NCBI RefSeq assembly: GCF_001426585.1
Contig: NZ_LMEI01000001.1
Location: 301,166-365,165, forward strand
Length of the DNA: 64,000 nt
Reading direction: 5' to 3'
Source of the DNA: Streptomyces sp. Root431
GTDB lineage: Bacteria > Actinomycetota > Actinomycetes > Streptomycetales > Streptomycetaceae
Part shown: piece after piece, positions 27,407-36,838 of the stretch
Layout of the letters: the number at the start of each line of letters is the position of its first letter
Numbering within the stretch: the first letter of the stretch is position 1
Notes under the pieces: model-generated
Seen by the model: only the letters and a program-made list of their open reading frames with translations
Databases searched by the model: none
What the model was told of the DNA's origin: nothing
Program-made: the position numbers and the translations under genes

Positions 27407-28840
27407 GTGACTTCGACCTCCGCTTCTCCCCGGGCCGCTGCCCCGGCCCCCGCCCACGACCGTCCGGCCCTCGGGCCGCTCGGCCTCTTCACCGTCCTGC
27501 TCGGCGCCTCGCTGCCCCTGATCGACTTCTTCATCGTCAATGTCGCCCTGCCGTCCATCGACCACGACCTGGCGGCGGGCCCGGCGCTCCTCGAACTGAT
27601 CGTGGCCGGATACGGACTGTCGTACGCCGTCCTGCTGGTCCTGGGCGGGCGGCTCGGCGACCTCTTCGGGCGCCGCCGGCTCTTCCTCGCGGGCATGGCG
27701 GCCTTCGGCCTCACCTCGCTCGCCTGCGGCCTCGCCCCGGACGCCTGGACGCTGGTCGGGGCGCGGGTGGCGCAGGGCGCGGCGGCGGCGCTGATGCTGC
27801 CGCAGGTCCTCGCGACCATCCACTCCTCGACGGAGGGCGCGCGGCGCGCCAAGGCGCTGAGCCTGTACGGGGCGACCGCGGGTCTCTCCATGGTGGCCGG
27901 GCAGATCCTGGGCGGGGTCCTCGTGGCCGCCGACCTCGCGGGCTCGGGCTGGCGTGCGGTGTTCCTGGTGAACGTGCCGGTGGCGGTGGCGGGCCTGGTC
28001 CTGGCCCTCCGTACGGTCCCGGAGACCCGCTCGGACCGCCCGGCGCCGGTGGACGTACCGGGCACGCTGCTGCTGGCCCTCGCCCTGACCACCCTGCTCG
28101 CGCCGCTGACCGAGGGGCGGGCGGCGGGGTGGCCGCTGTGGACGTGGGTCTCGTTGGCCGTGTTCCCGTTCGCGGCGGCGGCCTTCTGGCGGGCGGAGCG
28201 CCGCCTCGACCGCCGGGGCGGCACCCCGCTGGTGCCGCCGAGCCTGCTCGGCCTGGTCTCGCTGCGGCGCGGGCTCGTCCTGCTGCTGCCGCTCTGCATG
28301 GGCTTCGGCGGCTTCATGTTCGTGATCGCGGTCGCGCTCCAGCAGGGCCTGGGTCTGGGCGCGGTGGCCTCGGGGCTCGCGCTCGTCCCGATGGCGGTGG
28401 CCTTCTTCGGGGCCTCCCTCGCGGGTCCCCGGCTGGTACGGCGCTGGGGCACGCGCGTGGTGACGGCGGGCGGCCTGATCCAGGGCGTGGGCATCGCCCT
28501 GCTTGCGGTGACGGCCTGGCGTTCCTGGCCGGACCTCTCGGTGGGCGTCCTGCTCCCCGGCATGGCGATCGCGGGCCTGGGCCAGGGCCTCCAGCTGCCG
28601 GTGATCTTCCGGGTGATCCTCTCCGAGGTCCCGGCGGAGCGGGCGGGCGTGGGCAGCGGCGTGATGGTGACCGCCCAGCAGTCGTCCCTGGCCCTGGGCG
28701 TCGCCACCCTCGGCTCCCTCTACCTGAGCCTGGCCGCCTCCGGCTCCGACGCGGCTCTGCCGGTCACGCTCCTGGTCCAGCTGGCCATGATCCTGCTGAC
28801 GACGGCGCTGTCGCTGCGCCTGCCGAGGACGGTGAGGTAG
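27407..28840 (+). CDS. DHA2 family MFS exporter
   Basis: 477-aa membrane transporter with 14 hydrophobic segments. Motifs: GASLPLIDFFIVNVALPSID, VLGGRLGDLFGRRRLFLAG (motif A), GQILGGVLV (motif C) and LVNVPVAV. Proton-coupled efflux is expected. GTG at 27407 (VTSTSASP) is preferred; the longer reading from TTG 27335 would run through the operator. Transcribed divergently from the MmyB-like regulator. The stop is followed by a strong hairpin shared with the convergent DUF6243 gene. Confidence 0.92.
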   Translation: MTSTSASPRAAAPAPAHDRPALGPLGLFTVLLGASLPLIDFFIVNVALPSIDHDLAAGPALLELIVAGYGLSYAVLLVLGGRLGDLFGRRRLFLAGMAAFGLTSLACGLAPDAWTLVGARVAQGAAAALMLPQVLATIHSSTEGARRAKALSLYGATAGLSMVAGQILGGVLVAADLAGSGWRAVFLVNVPVAVAGLVLALRTVPETRSDRPAPVDVPGTLLLALALTTLLAPLTEGRAAGWPLWTWVSLAVFPFAAAAFWRAERRLDRRGGTPLVPPSLLGLVSLRRGLVLLLPLCMGFGGFMFVIAVALQQGLGLGAVASGLALVPMAVAFFGASLAGPRLVRRWGTRVVTAGGLIQGVGIALLAVTAWRSWPDLSVGVLLPGMAIAGLGQGLQLPVIFRVILSEVPAERAGVGSGVMVTAQQSSLALGVATLGSLYLSLAASGSDAALPVTLLVQLAMILLTTALSLRLPRTVR

Positions 28841-28858
28841 GCGGCGGGACACGGCGGA

Positions 28859-28887
28859 GGGCCCGGAGCGTCGAACGCTCCGGGCCC
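28859..28887. terminator. Bidirectional terminator hairpin
   Basis: Perfect 12-bp arms (28859-28870 and 28876-28887) around a 5-nt loop, between convergent MFS and DUF6243 genes. Confidence 0.8.
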
Positions 28888-28905
28888 CCGGCCGTGCTGG
28901 GGCGA

Positions 28906-29118
28906 CTACTCCTGGCCGGCCTCTGCGGTGCCCGGCGTGTTGTCGGCGGCTTCGGCTCCCTGCGCGCGCTCGCGCATCTTCCTCAGGAGCTCCTGCTTCT
29001 GCTCGTCGGCCGTGCGCGGGGCGGTGGAGCGGGTCTGGACGGCGCCGTACTGGTCGGCGCGGGACAGCTTCCTCCGCTGTCCGCCGACGCCGAGGAGGTT
29101 GTTGCGGCTCTTGGCCAT
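28906..29118 (-). CDS. DUF6243 family small basic protein
   Basis: 70 aa, beginning MAKSRNNLLGVGGQRRKLSR, a conserved Streptomyces N terminus; the middle (ADEQKQELLRKMRERAQ) is a charged helix, the tail Ala/Glu-rich and disordered. Function unknown; basic composition would allow nucleic acid or ribosome contact, but nothing here proves it. ATG preceded by GGGAGAA. Convergent with the MFS gene. Confidence 0.85.
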   Translation of the reverse strand: MAKSRNNLLGVGGQRRKLSRADQYGAVQTRSTAPRTADEQKQELLRKMRERAQGAEAADNTPGTAEAGQE

Positions 29119-29292
29119 GGGGTTCTCCCGTCAGTGAGGTGGGCGTGATCGGTGATCGTTCGGCCTGTACGGCGCGCTCACTCGTAGATCTGGAAGAACA
29201 AAGACATGCCGGAGACGCTACCCCGGCACCATCCGGGCAGCACTCGTTTTTCCCCACCCCCGCCTCCATCCCACTCCACCCCACCCAAACGA

Positions 29293-29316
29293 ATGACAGA
29301 TATTGAAATCTGTCAT
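29293..29316 (+). promoter_or_regulatory. Perfect 9-bp dyad ATGACAGAT-N6-ATCTGTCAT
   Basis: Half-sites 29293-29301 and 29308-29316 upstream of the aldo/keto reductase. The core TGACA/TGTCA recurs before the TetR gene that follows the reductase, making it the probable operator of that repressor. Confidence 0.7.
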
Positions 29317-29378
29317 CGGTCATGTCATGGTTGTCGTGCAAGCCCCTCCATCGCATCCCTCCCTCCAAGGAGATCGCC

Positions 29379-30404
29379 ATGACCACCCCCCGCCGCCCCC
29401 TCCCCACCCGCCCCCTCGGCGCCACCGGCCCGACGGTCTCCGCCCTCGGCCTCGGCTGCATGGGCATGTCCGCGCTGTACGGGGAGAGCGACCGCGCCGA
29501 GTCGATCGCGACCATCCACGCCGCCCTGGACGCCGGGGTGACCCTGCTCGACACGGGCGACTTCTACGGGATGGGGCACAACGAACTGCTGATCGCCGAA
29601 GCCCTGCGGAGCGCCCCCGCCGCCGCCCGCGAGCAGGCGCTGACCAGCGTGAAGTTCGGTGCGCTGCGCACGGTCGAGGGCGGCTTCACCGGATACGACG
29701 GCCGGCCGGCCGCGGTGAAGAACTTCGCGGCGTACTCGCTCCAGCGCCTCGGCACCGACCACATCGACGTCTACCGGATCGCGCGCGTCGACCCGGACGT
29801 GCCGATCGAGGAGACCGTCGGCGCCATCGCCGAGCTGGTCGAGGCGGGACACGTCCGGCACATCGGCCTCTCCGAGGTCGGCGCGGACACCCTGCGCAGA
29901 GCGGCGGCCGTGGCCCCGATCGCCGACCTCCAGATCGAGTACTCCCTGATCTCCCGCTCCATCGAGGAGAAGATCCTCCCGACCGCGCGCGAGCTGGGCA
30001 TCGGCGTCACCGCGTACGGCGTGCTGTCGCGCGGCCTGATCAGCGGCCACTTCACCCGGGACCGGGAGCTCGGCGCCGGCGACTTCCGCGGCATGTCCCC
30101 CCGCTTCCAGGGCGACAACCTCCACCGGAACCTGGACCTGGTGGACCGGCTCCGCGCGATCGCCGAGGCGAAGGGCGTGACGGTCGCACAGACCGCGATC
30201 GCCTGGGTCCTCGCCCAGGGCACGGACATCGTCCCCCTGGTCGGCGCCCGCCGCCGCGACCGCCTCACGGAGGCCCTCGGCGCCCTGGACATCACCCTGG
30301 ACGCCGCCGACCTGGCAGCCATCGAGGCGGCCGTCCCGGCGGGCGCCGCCGCCGGCGACCGCTACCCGGCGGCACAGATGGCCCACCTGGACAGCGAGCA
30401 CTGA
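29379..30404 (+). CDS. Aldo/keto reductase
   Basis: 341-aa TIM-barrel NADP(H) oxidoreductase (AKR13/YakC-like). LGLGCMGMSALYGESDRAES (24-43) is the family N terminus; catalytic Asp and Tyr in LDTGDFYGMGHNE (near 56-68), Lys in SVKFGALR (near 91), and the usual His position in LGTDHIDVYRIARVDPD is replaced (YRIARVD rather than the common YQHRVD). That substitution may alter substrate range. ATG follows AAGGAG by 6 bp. A perfect 18-bp dyad precedes it, and a TetR gene follows 43 bp later. Confidence 0.93.
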   Translation: MTTPRRPLPTRPLGATGPTVSALGLGCMGMSALYGESDRAESIATIHAALDAGVTLLDTGDFYGMGHNELLIAEALRSAPAAAREQALTSVKFGALRTVEGGFTGYDGRPAAVKNFAAYSLQRLGTDHIDVYRIARVDPDVPIEETVGAIAELVEAGHVRHIGLSEVGADTLRRAAAVAPIADLQIEYSLISRSIEEKILPTARELGIGVTAYGVLSRGLISGHFTRDRELGAGDFRGMSPRFQGDNLHRNLDLVDRLRAIAEAKGVTVAQTAIAWVLAQGTDIVPLVGARRRDRLTEALGALDITLDAADLAAIEAAVPAGAAAGDRYPAAQMAHLDSEH

Positions 30405-30428
30405 CGGGTACCGACGGGGGATCTCGGC

Positions 30429-30443
30429 TGACAGGTAGTGTCA
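30429..30443 (+). promoter_or_regulatory. TGACA-N5-TGTCA dyad before TetR gene
   Basis: Perfect 5-bp inverted repeat ending 4 bp before the TetR ATG, matching the core of the dyad before the aldo/keto reductase. Autoregulation is likely. Confidence 0.6.
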
Positions 30444-30447
30444 TTCC

Positions 30448-31038
30448 ATGGCCGCCACCGAGACCCTGACCGCAGAGCGCATCCTCGAAGCCACCGAGGA
30501 GGTGCTGCGGCGCTACGGGCCGGCGAAGGCGACCGTCGTGGATGTGGCCCGGGTGCTCGGGGTCAGTCACGGCAGCGTCTACCGCCACTTCCGGACCAAG
30601 GCGGCGCTGCGCGAGGCGGTGACCGAGCGGTGGCTGGAGCGGACGATCGTCGCGCTCCGGCCGTACGCGGAGGCGCCGGACGCCGCCGACGAGCGGCTGA
30701 CCGGGTGGCTGACCGCGCTGTTCGCCCTCAAGCGCCGCAAGGCGGGCGGGGACCCGGAGCTGATGGCCACCTTCCAGGTGCTGATCGGTGAGAACAGCGA
30801 TGTGGTCCACCGGCACGAGGAGCACCTCGTGGAGCAGATCGCCCGCATCGTGGAGGACGGCCACCGCGAAGGGGTGTTCGCCGCGCCGGAGCGGGACTAC
30901 GCGACGACGGCCCGGGCGGTCTTCGACGCCACCGACCGGTTCCACGACCCGGCGCACGCCGCCGACTGGGCGACCACGGACATCGAGGACGCGTTCGCGG
31001 CGGTCATCTCGCTGACGCAGCGCGCCCTGCGGGCCTGA
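30448..31038 (+). CDS. TetR family regulator (YjdC-like)
   Basis: 196-aa repressor. Residues 8-55 are the HTH domain (AERILEATEEVLRRYGPAKA; VDVARVLGVSHGSVYRHFRT). The C-terminal part (FHDPAHAADW near 168) belongs to the TetR_C_17 type seen beside aldo/keto reductases. It follows the reductase gene and shares its operator core. The start lies 4 bp after the dyad, consistent with a leaderless message blocked by its own product. Confidence 0.92.
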   Translation: MAATETLTAERILEATEEVLRRYGPAKATVVDVARVLGVSHGSVYRHFRTKAALREAVTERWLERTIVALRPYAEAPDAADERLTGWLTALFALKRRKAGGDPELMATFQVLIGENSDVVHRHEEHLVEQIARIVEDGHREGVFAAPERDYATTARAVFDATDRFHDPAHAADWATTDIEDAFAAVISLTQRALRA

Positions 31039-31039
31039 C

Positions 31040-31091
31040 CCGCACCCGCACCCGCACCCGCACCCGCACCCGCGCCTGCGCCTGCGCCCGC
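31040..31091. repeat. Hexanucleotide CCGCAC tandem repeat
   Basis: About six copies of CCGCAC, then variants CGCCTG, directly after the TetR stop. It is a length-variable tract in principle; no coding role. Confidence 0.85.
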
Positions 31092-31185
31092 TTGAAGATC
31101 ATTTGGCCTGGAGTTTTCCCTTCCCTGTCCGGCGGATCACTAGCGTTCTCCCCCGTCTCGACCGTAAGAGCTCTCAGGGGGAACC

Positions 31186-31899
31186 ATGTCCGCACCCGCC
31201 CAGCCACCGGCCCGCTCAGGGGCCTCCTCGGCGATCGGCTGGATCCTGACGATCGGGCTCAACGTCGTCGCGCCGATCCTCACGTACAACACCCTGACCG
31301 AGGACCACGGCTGGTCCGAGTTCACGGCCCTGCTGGCCGGCAGCGCCTGGCCGGTCCTGGACAGCGCGATCATGGTCGCCTGGCGGCGCAAGATCGACGA
31401 GTTCGCCGTCGTCACGCTGGTGTTCCTGGTGATCACGGCGCTCGTCTCCCTGATCGGCGCGCACACCGCCCGTGCGCTGCTGGTCAAGGACTCGGGTGTG
31501 ACGGGCCTGTTCGGGCTGCTCTGTCTCGCCACCCTGCTCGCGCCGCGACCGCTGATGTTCTACTTCGGCCGGAAGTTCGCCACCGACGGCACCCCGGCGA
31601 GCACCGCCTGGTGGAACGGCATGTGGCAGTACGAGGGCTTCCGCTCCACCATGCGCACGATGACGCTGGTGTGGGGTGTGGCCTACGTCGCCGAGGCACT
31701 GGTCCGCATCGCCCTCGCGTACGCGCTGCCGACGAAGACCATGGTCACGCTCAGCCCGCTCATGATCTACGGCGTCCTCGGCGCCCTGGGCGTGTGGACG
31801 GCCTGGTTCGGCAAGCGCCGGGCGGCCGAGGGTGCCCGCCGCCAGGCCGAGGCCGAAGCCCAGGCCGGGGCTGAAGCCGGGGCCGCCGCGACCGCCTGA
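31186..31899 (+). CDS. VC0807-like membrane protein
   Basis: 237-aa integral membrane protein with about six hydrophobic segments between residues 17 and 207 and a cytosolic Ala/Glu-rich tail (208-237). It matches the VC0807/septation protein A-like family (NVVAPILTYNTLTEDHGWSE; MFYFGRKFATDG). Function in Streptomyces is unknown. ATG follows CAGGGGGAA. Ends at a strong convergent terminator. Confidence 0.85.
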   Translation: MSAPAQPPARSGASSAIGWILTIGLNVVAPILTYNTLTEDHGWSEFTALLAGSAWPVLDSAIMVAWRRKIDEFAVVTLVFLVITALVSLIGAHTARALLVKDSGVTGLFGLLCLATLLAPRPLMFYFGRKFATDGTPASTAWWNGMWQYEGFRSTMRTMTLVWGVAYVAEALVRIALAYALPTKTMVTLSPLMIYGVLGALGVWTAWFGKRRAAEGARRQAEAEAQAGAEAGAAATA

Positions 31900-31926
31900 C
31901 CGCACGCACTGACCCCGCCCACGGGA

Positions 31927-31960
31927 AAGCCCCCGGTTCCGACATCGGAACCGGGGGCTT
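31927..31960. terminator. Bidirectional terminator before glyS
   Basis: Perfect 14-bp arms (31927-31940 and 31947-31960) with a 6-nt loop, between the convergent membrane protein and glyS. AA at the outer left and TT at the outer right give a short U-tract for either strand. Confidence 0.85.
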
Positions 31961-31981
31961 CGCCGTACGCGATCAGGGAGT

Positions 31982-33364
<1,383 letters not shown>

Positions 33365-33505
33365 GGTGCTCTCTTCATTACGACGACGAAGTGCGAATGC
33401 CACAGGTTACCGGCGCCCGTACCCCCTGCATCAAATCGGTTCTGTGCAAGGGGAGCGCGAGGGCGTCCGAGGGGGTCGCGTGGGCGGGGCCACACGTACG
33501 ACAAT

Positions 33506-33542
33506 TGACAATCGTTTCCAGTTTTGTTGAAAATGAGTGTCA
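33506..33542 (+). promoter_or_regulatory. Tandem Zur boxes at znuA
   Basis: Two 15-bp sites: TGACAATCGTTTCCA (33506-33520) and TGAAAATGAGTGTCA (33528-33542). The second matches the Streptomyces Zur consensus TGAAAATGATTTTCA at 12 of 15 positions. Centres are 22 bp apart. The zur gene is three genes downstream, supporting zinc repression. Confidence 0.8.
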
Positions 33543-34531
33543 TGAACGTACGTCGCCTGATACCCACCACCGCCGTCGCCGGAGCCGTCGCGCTCGGCAT
33601 CGTCTCCCTGTCCGCCTGCGCCGGAACCTCCGACGCCGCCGACAAGGGGAGCAGCGGCAAGCTGGACGTGGTCGCGTCGTTCTATCCCATGCAGTACCTG
33701 GCCGAGCAGATAGGCGGCGGCCACGTCGCCGTCGACACGCTCACCAAGCCCGGCGTCGAACCCCATGACCTGGAGCTCAAGCCGAAGCAGATCGGCGAGC
33801 TCGGTGAGGCCGACGTCATCCTCTACCTCAAGGGCATCCAGCCCGCCGTCGACGACGCCATCGCCCAGGCCGGCGTCAAGAACACCGTCGACGCCGCCAC
33901 CCTCACCACGCTCGAAGCGCACGGCAACGAGGTCGGCCACGAGCACGAGGGCGAGGAGCACGGCGCCGAGGAAGCGGGCCACGAAGGCCACGACCACGGC
34001 TCCGAGGCCGGCACCGACCCGCACATCTGGCTCGACCCCGTGAAGTACGCCGAGGTCGCCAAGGGTGTCGGCGCGGCCCTGGAGAAGGCCGACCCGGCGC
34101 ACGCCGCGGACTACGAGAAGAACACCGACGCCCTGGTGAAGAAGCTCGGCGCCCTGAACACCGAGTTCGAGACGGGCCTGAAGAACACCGCCACGAAGAC
34201 CTTCATCACCACCCACTCCGCCTTCGGCTACCTCGCCGAGCGGTACGGCCTGGAGCAGGAGGGCATCACCGGCATCGACCCCGAGTCCGAGCCGAGCCCC
34301 GCCCGCATCAAGGAACTCCAGGACATCGCGGAGAAGGACAAGGTCTCCACCGTCTTCTTCGAGACCCTCGCGAGCGACAAGACCGCCAAGACCCTCGCCG
34401 GCGACACCGGTCTCACGACCGACGTGCTCGACCCGCTGGAGGGAATCACGGACAAGTCCAAGGGCGATGACTACATCGAGGTCATGCAGTCGAACCTCGC
34501 CGCGCTGAAGAAGGCCCTCGGCGCGAAGTGA
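33542..34531 (+). CDS. znuA: Zinc ABC transporter, substrate-binding lipoprotein
   Basis: 329 aa. Lipoprotein signal with lipobox LSAC (C24), then a ZnuA/cluster A-I fold: VVASFYPMQYLAEQIGG, a His at EPHDLEL, a His-rich loop (HEHEGEEHGAEEAGHEGHDH, near 140-159), DPHIWLDP with the second ligand, and TTHSAFGYLAERYGL with the third. The His/Glu-rich loop marks zinc rather than manganese uptake. Start: ATG 33542 gives the best signal peptide, though ATG 33533 is also open; both overlap the second Zur box. First gene of znuACB. Confidence 0.95.
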   Translation: MNVRRLIPTTAVAGAVALGIVSLSACAGTSDAADKGSSGKLDVVASFYPMQYLAEQIGGGHVAVDTLTKPGVEPHDLELKPKQIGELGEADVILYLKGIQPAVDDAIAQAGVKNTVDAATLTTLEAHGNEVGHEHEGEEHGAEEAGHEGHDHGSEAGTDPHIWLDPVKYAEVAKGVGAALEKADPAHAADYEKNTDALVKKLGALNTEFETGLKNTATKTFITTHSAFGYLAERYGLEQEGITGIDPESEPSPARIKELQDIAEKDKVSTVFFETLASDKTAKTLAGDTGLTTDVLDPLEGITDKSKGDDYIEVMQSNLAALKKALGAK

Positions 34532-34560
34532 CCGCAGCGACACAGCAGGAGGCACGTGCC

Positions 34561-35334
34561 ATGGCAGCGCTGGACCAGGACCCCGTCATCTCCGTCCGCG
34601 GTGCCACGGCGACCCTCGGCGCCCGGCCCGTCCTCCGGGGCGTCGACCTCACCGTGCACCGCGGTGAGGTCGTCGCCCTGCTCGGCGCCAACGGCTCGGG
34701 CAAGTCGACGGCCGTCCGCTCCGTCATCGGCCAGGTGCCGCTGACCGGCGGCCGGATCGAGCTGTTCGGCACGGAGCAGAAGCGGTTCCGCGACTGGGCC
34801 CGCGTCGGCTACGTACCGCAGCGCACGACCGCGGCGAGCGGCGTCCCCGCCACCATCCGCGAGGTCGTCTCCTCCGGCCGGCTCTCCCGCCGCCGCTTCG
34901 GCTGGCTGACGAAGGCCGACAAGGCCGCCGTCGAGGCGGCCATCGACCTGGTCGGTCTGACCGACCGGGCCAAGGACTCCGTCTCCGCGCTCTCCGGCGG
35001 CCAGCACCAGCGCGTGCTGATCGCCCGCGCGCTCGCCTCCGAGCCCGAGCTGCTGATCATGGACGAGCCGATGGCCGGCGTGGACCTCGCGAGCCAGGAG
35101 ATCCTCGCCGCGACCCTGCGCGAGCAGGTCGCGGGCGGCACGTCGGTCCTCCTCGTCCTGCACGAGCTGGGCCCGCTGGAGCCGCTGATCGACCGCGCGG
35201 TGGTGCTCCGCGAGGGCTGTGTCGTCCACGACGGCCCGCCGCCGGAGGCCGTCGGCCAGCACGCGCTCCCCGGCCACGACCACGTCCATCCGCACGCGGC
35301 CGGTGAGCCGCTCCGTACGGGTCTGCTGACCTGA
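34561..35334 (+). CDS. znuC: Zinc ABC transporter, ATP-binding protein
   Basis: 257-aa ATPase. Walker A GANGSGKST near 44-52, Q-loop YVPQRT, signature LSGGQHQR near 147-154, Walker B LLIMDEP, and H-loop VLHELG. ATG at 34561 is preferred because AGGAGG lies 8 bp upstream; the GTG at 34528 overlapping the znuA stop is the alternative. The C terminus is His-rich (PGHDHVHPHA), possibly a zinc-contact tail. Energises uptake of zinc bound by ZnuA through ZnuB. Confidence 0.95.
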   Translation: MAALDQDPVISVRGATATLGARPVLRGVDLTVHRGEVVALLGANGSGKSTAVRSVIGQVPLTGGRIELFGTEQKRFRDWARVGYVPQRTTAASGVPATIREVVSSGRLSRRRFGWLTKADKAAVEAAIDLVGLTDRAKDSVSALSGGQHQRVLIARALASEPELLIMDEPMAGVDLASQEILAATLREQVAGGTSVLLVLHELGPLEPLIDRAVVLREGCVVHDGPPPEAVGQHALPGHDHVHPHAAGEPLRTGLLT

Positions 35335-35363
35335 GACAGCCGACCTGAGGAATCGACCTGATC

Positions 35364-36269
35364 ATGGAAATGCTCGATCTCGCCTTCATGCAGCGCGCGC
35401 TCCTCGCGGCCGTGCTCGTCGGCATCACCGCGCCCGCCGTCGGCATCTACCTCGTCCAGCGCCGCCAGGCGCTGATGGGCGACGGCATCGGCCACGTCGC
35501 GATGACCGGTGTCGGCCTCGGATTCCTGCTGAACTCCAGCCCGGTCTGGATGGCGACGATCGTCGCCGTCGTCGGCTCGGTCGCCATGGAGCTGATCCGG
35601 GCGTACGGGAAGACCCGCGGCGACCTGGCGCTCGCCCTGCTCTTCTACGGCGGCATGGCCGGCGGCGTCCTGCTGATCAACCTGTCGCCGACCGGCTCCA
35701 ACGCCAACCTCAGCTCGTACCTCTTCGGCTCGCTGTCCACGGTCTCGTCCGAGGACATCACCGCGATCGCGATCCTCGCGGCCTTCGTGGTCCTGGTCAC
35801 GGTCGGCCTGCGCCGCCAGCTCTTCGCGGTCAGCCAGGACGAGGAGTTCGCCCGGGTCACCGGCCTGCCGGTGCGCGCCCTGAACCTGCTGATCGCGGTC
35901 ACGGCCGCGGTGACGGTCACGGTCGCCATGCGGGTCGTCGGCCTGCTCCTGGTCAGCGCGCTGATGGTGGTGCCCGTGGCGGCGGCCCAGCAGCTGTCGA
36001 AGTCGTTCCGCACGACCTTCGTCCTCGCGGTGGCGACCGGCATCACGGTCACCCTGGCGGGCACGGCCACCTCGTACTACCAGGACGTCCCGCCCGGCGC
36101 GACGATCGTCCTGTACGCGATCGGCGTCTTCGTCCTCCTGACGCTCCTCGCCACCCCGCTCGCCAAGCGGCGGGCCCGGGCGACCGAGGCGGAGGCCGAC
36201 GCGGGCACGGATGGCTGCGGTGCCCCGCTCCCGGCCACGCGCCGTCCGACGGACGACGTGAAGGTCTGA
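35364..36269 (+). CDS. znuB: Zinc ABC transporter, permease
   Basis: 301-aa ABC-3 family membrane protein with about eight hydrophobic segments. MQRALLAAVLVGITAPAVGI (9-28) and RRQALMGDGIGHVAMTGVGL contain the conserved family start; MRVVGLLLVSALMVVPVAAA is the family core. It forms the channel for the ZnuAC system. 29 bp after znuC. The last 35 residues are cytosolic and non-conserved. Confidence 0.95.
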   Translation: MEMLDLAFMQRALLAAVLVGITAPAVGIYLVQRRQALMGDGIGHVAMTGVGLGFLLNSSPVWMATIVAVVGSVAMELIRAYGKTRGDLALALLFYGGMAGGVLLINLSPTGSNANLSSYLFGSLSTVSSEDITAIAILAAFVVLVTVGLRRQLFAVSQDEEFARVTGLPVRALNLLIAVTAAVTVTVAMRVVGLLLVSALMVVPVAAAQQLSKSFRTTFVLAVATGITVTLAGTATSYYQDVPPGATIVLYAIGVFVLLTLLATPLAKRRARATEAEADAGTDGCGAPLPATRRPTDDVKV

Positions 36270-36341
36270 TGCGCGGCTGACCGCGGGGACACGGGGGACT
36301 GGCAGAATGGCGGGGGCAGACAAGCATTCAAGGAGGCCCCC

Positions 36342-36752
36342 GTGGTGACGGCAGGACCCCCCGTACGAGGCCGCTCGACCAAGCAGCGGGCCGCCGTGTC
36401 GGCGGCGCTGAACGAGGTGGACGAGTTCCGCAGCGCCCAGGAGCTGCACGACATGCTCAAGCACCGCGGCGACTCGGTCGGCCTCACCACCGTCTACCGC
36501 ACGCTCCAGTCCCTCGCGGACGCGGGCGAGGTCGACGCGCTGCGCACGAGCGACGGCGAGACCGTCTACCGCCGCTGCTCGACCGGCGACCACCACCACC
36601 ATCTGGTCTGCCGCGTCTGCGGCAAGGCCGTGGAGGTGGAGGGCCCGATGGTGGAGCAGTGGGCCGAGACGATCGCCTCGGAGCACGGCTTCGTGAACGT
36701 GGCGCACACGGTCGAGATCTTCGGCACCTGCGCGGAGTGCGCGCAGAAGTAG
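36342..36752 (+). CDS. zur: Zinc uptake regulator, Fur family
   Basis: 136-aa Fur-family repressor. N-terminal winged helix (TKQRAAVSAALNEVDEFRSA; SVGLTTVYRTLQSLADAGEV), then dimerisation domain with HHHH and two structural zinc pairs, CRVC (near 91-94) and CAEC (near 131-134). It represses znuACB when zinc is bound; the tandem boxes at 33506-33542 are the expected target. GTG start after AAGGAGG; 72 bp after znuB. No clear Zur box directly before it. Confidence 0.95.
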   Translation: MVTAGPPVRGRSTKQRAAVSAALNEVDEFRSAQELHDMLKHRGDSVGLTTVYRTLQSLADAGEVDALRTSDGETVYRRCSTGDHHHHLVCRVCGKAVEVEGPMVEQWAETIASEHGFVNVAHTVEIFGTCAECAQK

Positions 36753-36769
36753 CGCCTGGACGCATACGA

Positions 36770-36810
36770 GAGCGGGCCCGTACCGAAGGGATATCGGTAC
36801 GGGCCCGCTC
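36770..36810. terminator. Bidirectional terminator after zur
   Basis: Perfect 17-bp arms (36770-36786 and 36794-36810) with a 7-nt loop, between convergent zur and the YcxB-like gene. One of the longest stems in the window. Confidence 0.9.
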
Positions 36811-36838
36811 GTCGTGTCTGAGTCGTGTCAGAGCCGTG

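Noticed and set aside
25789..28707. Long minus-strand reading across two MFS genes
   Set aside because: Low-complexity Arg/Pro/Thr sequence; it crosses strong plus-strand genes and the MmyB regulator in another frame.
31040..31091. CCGCAC repeats as a CRISPR-like array
   Set aside because: Contiguous 6-bp units without spacers; a simple microsatellite.
33365..33505. T-box or other riboswitch before glyS
   Set aside because: The gap is too short and lacks a T-box core; it is explained by divergent promoters.
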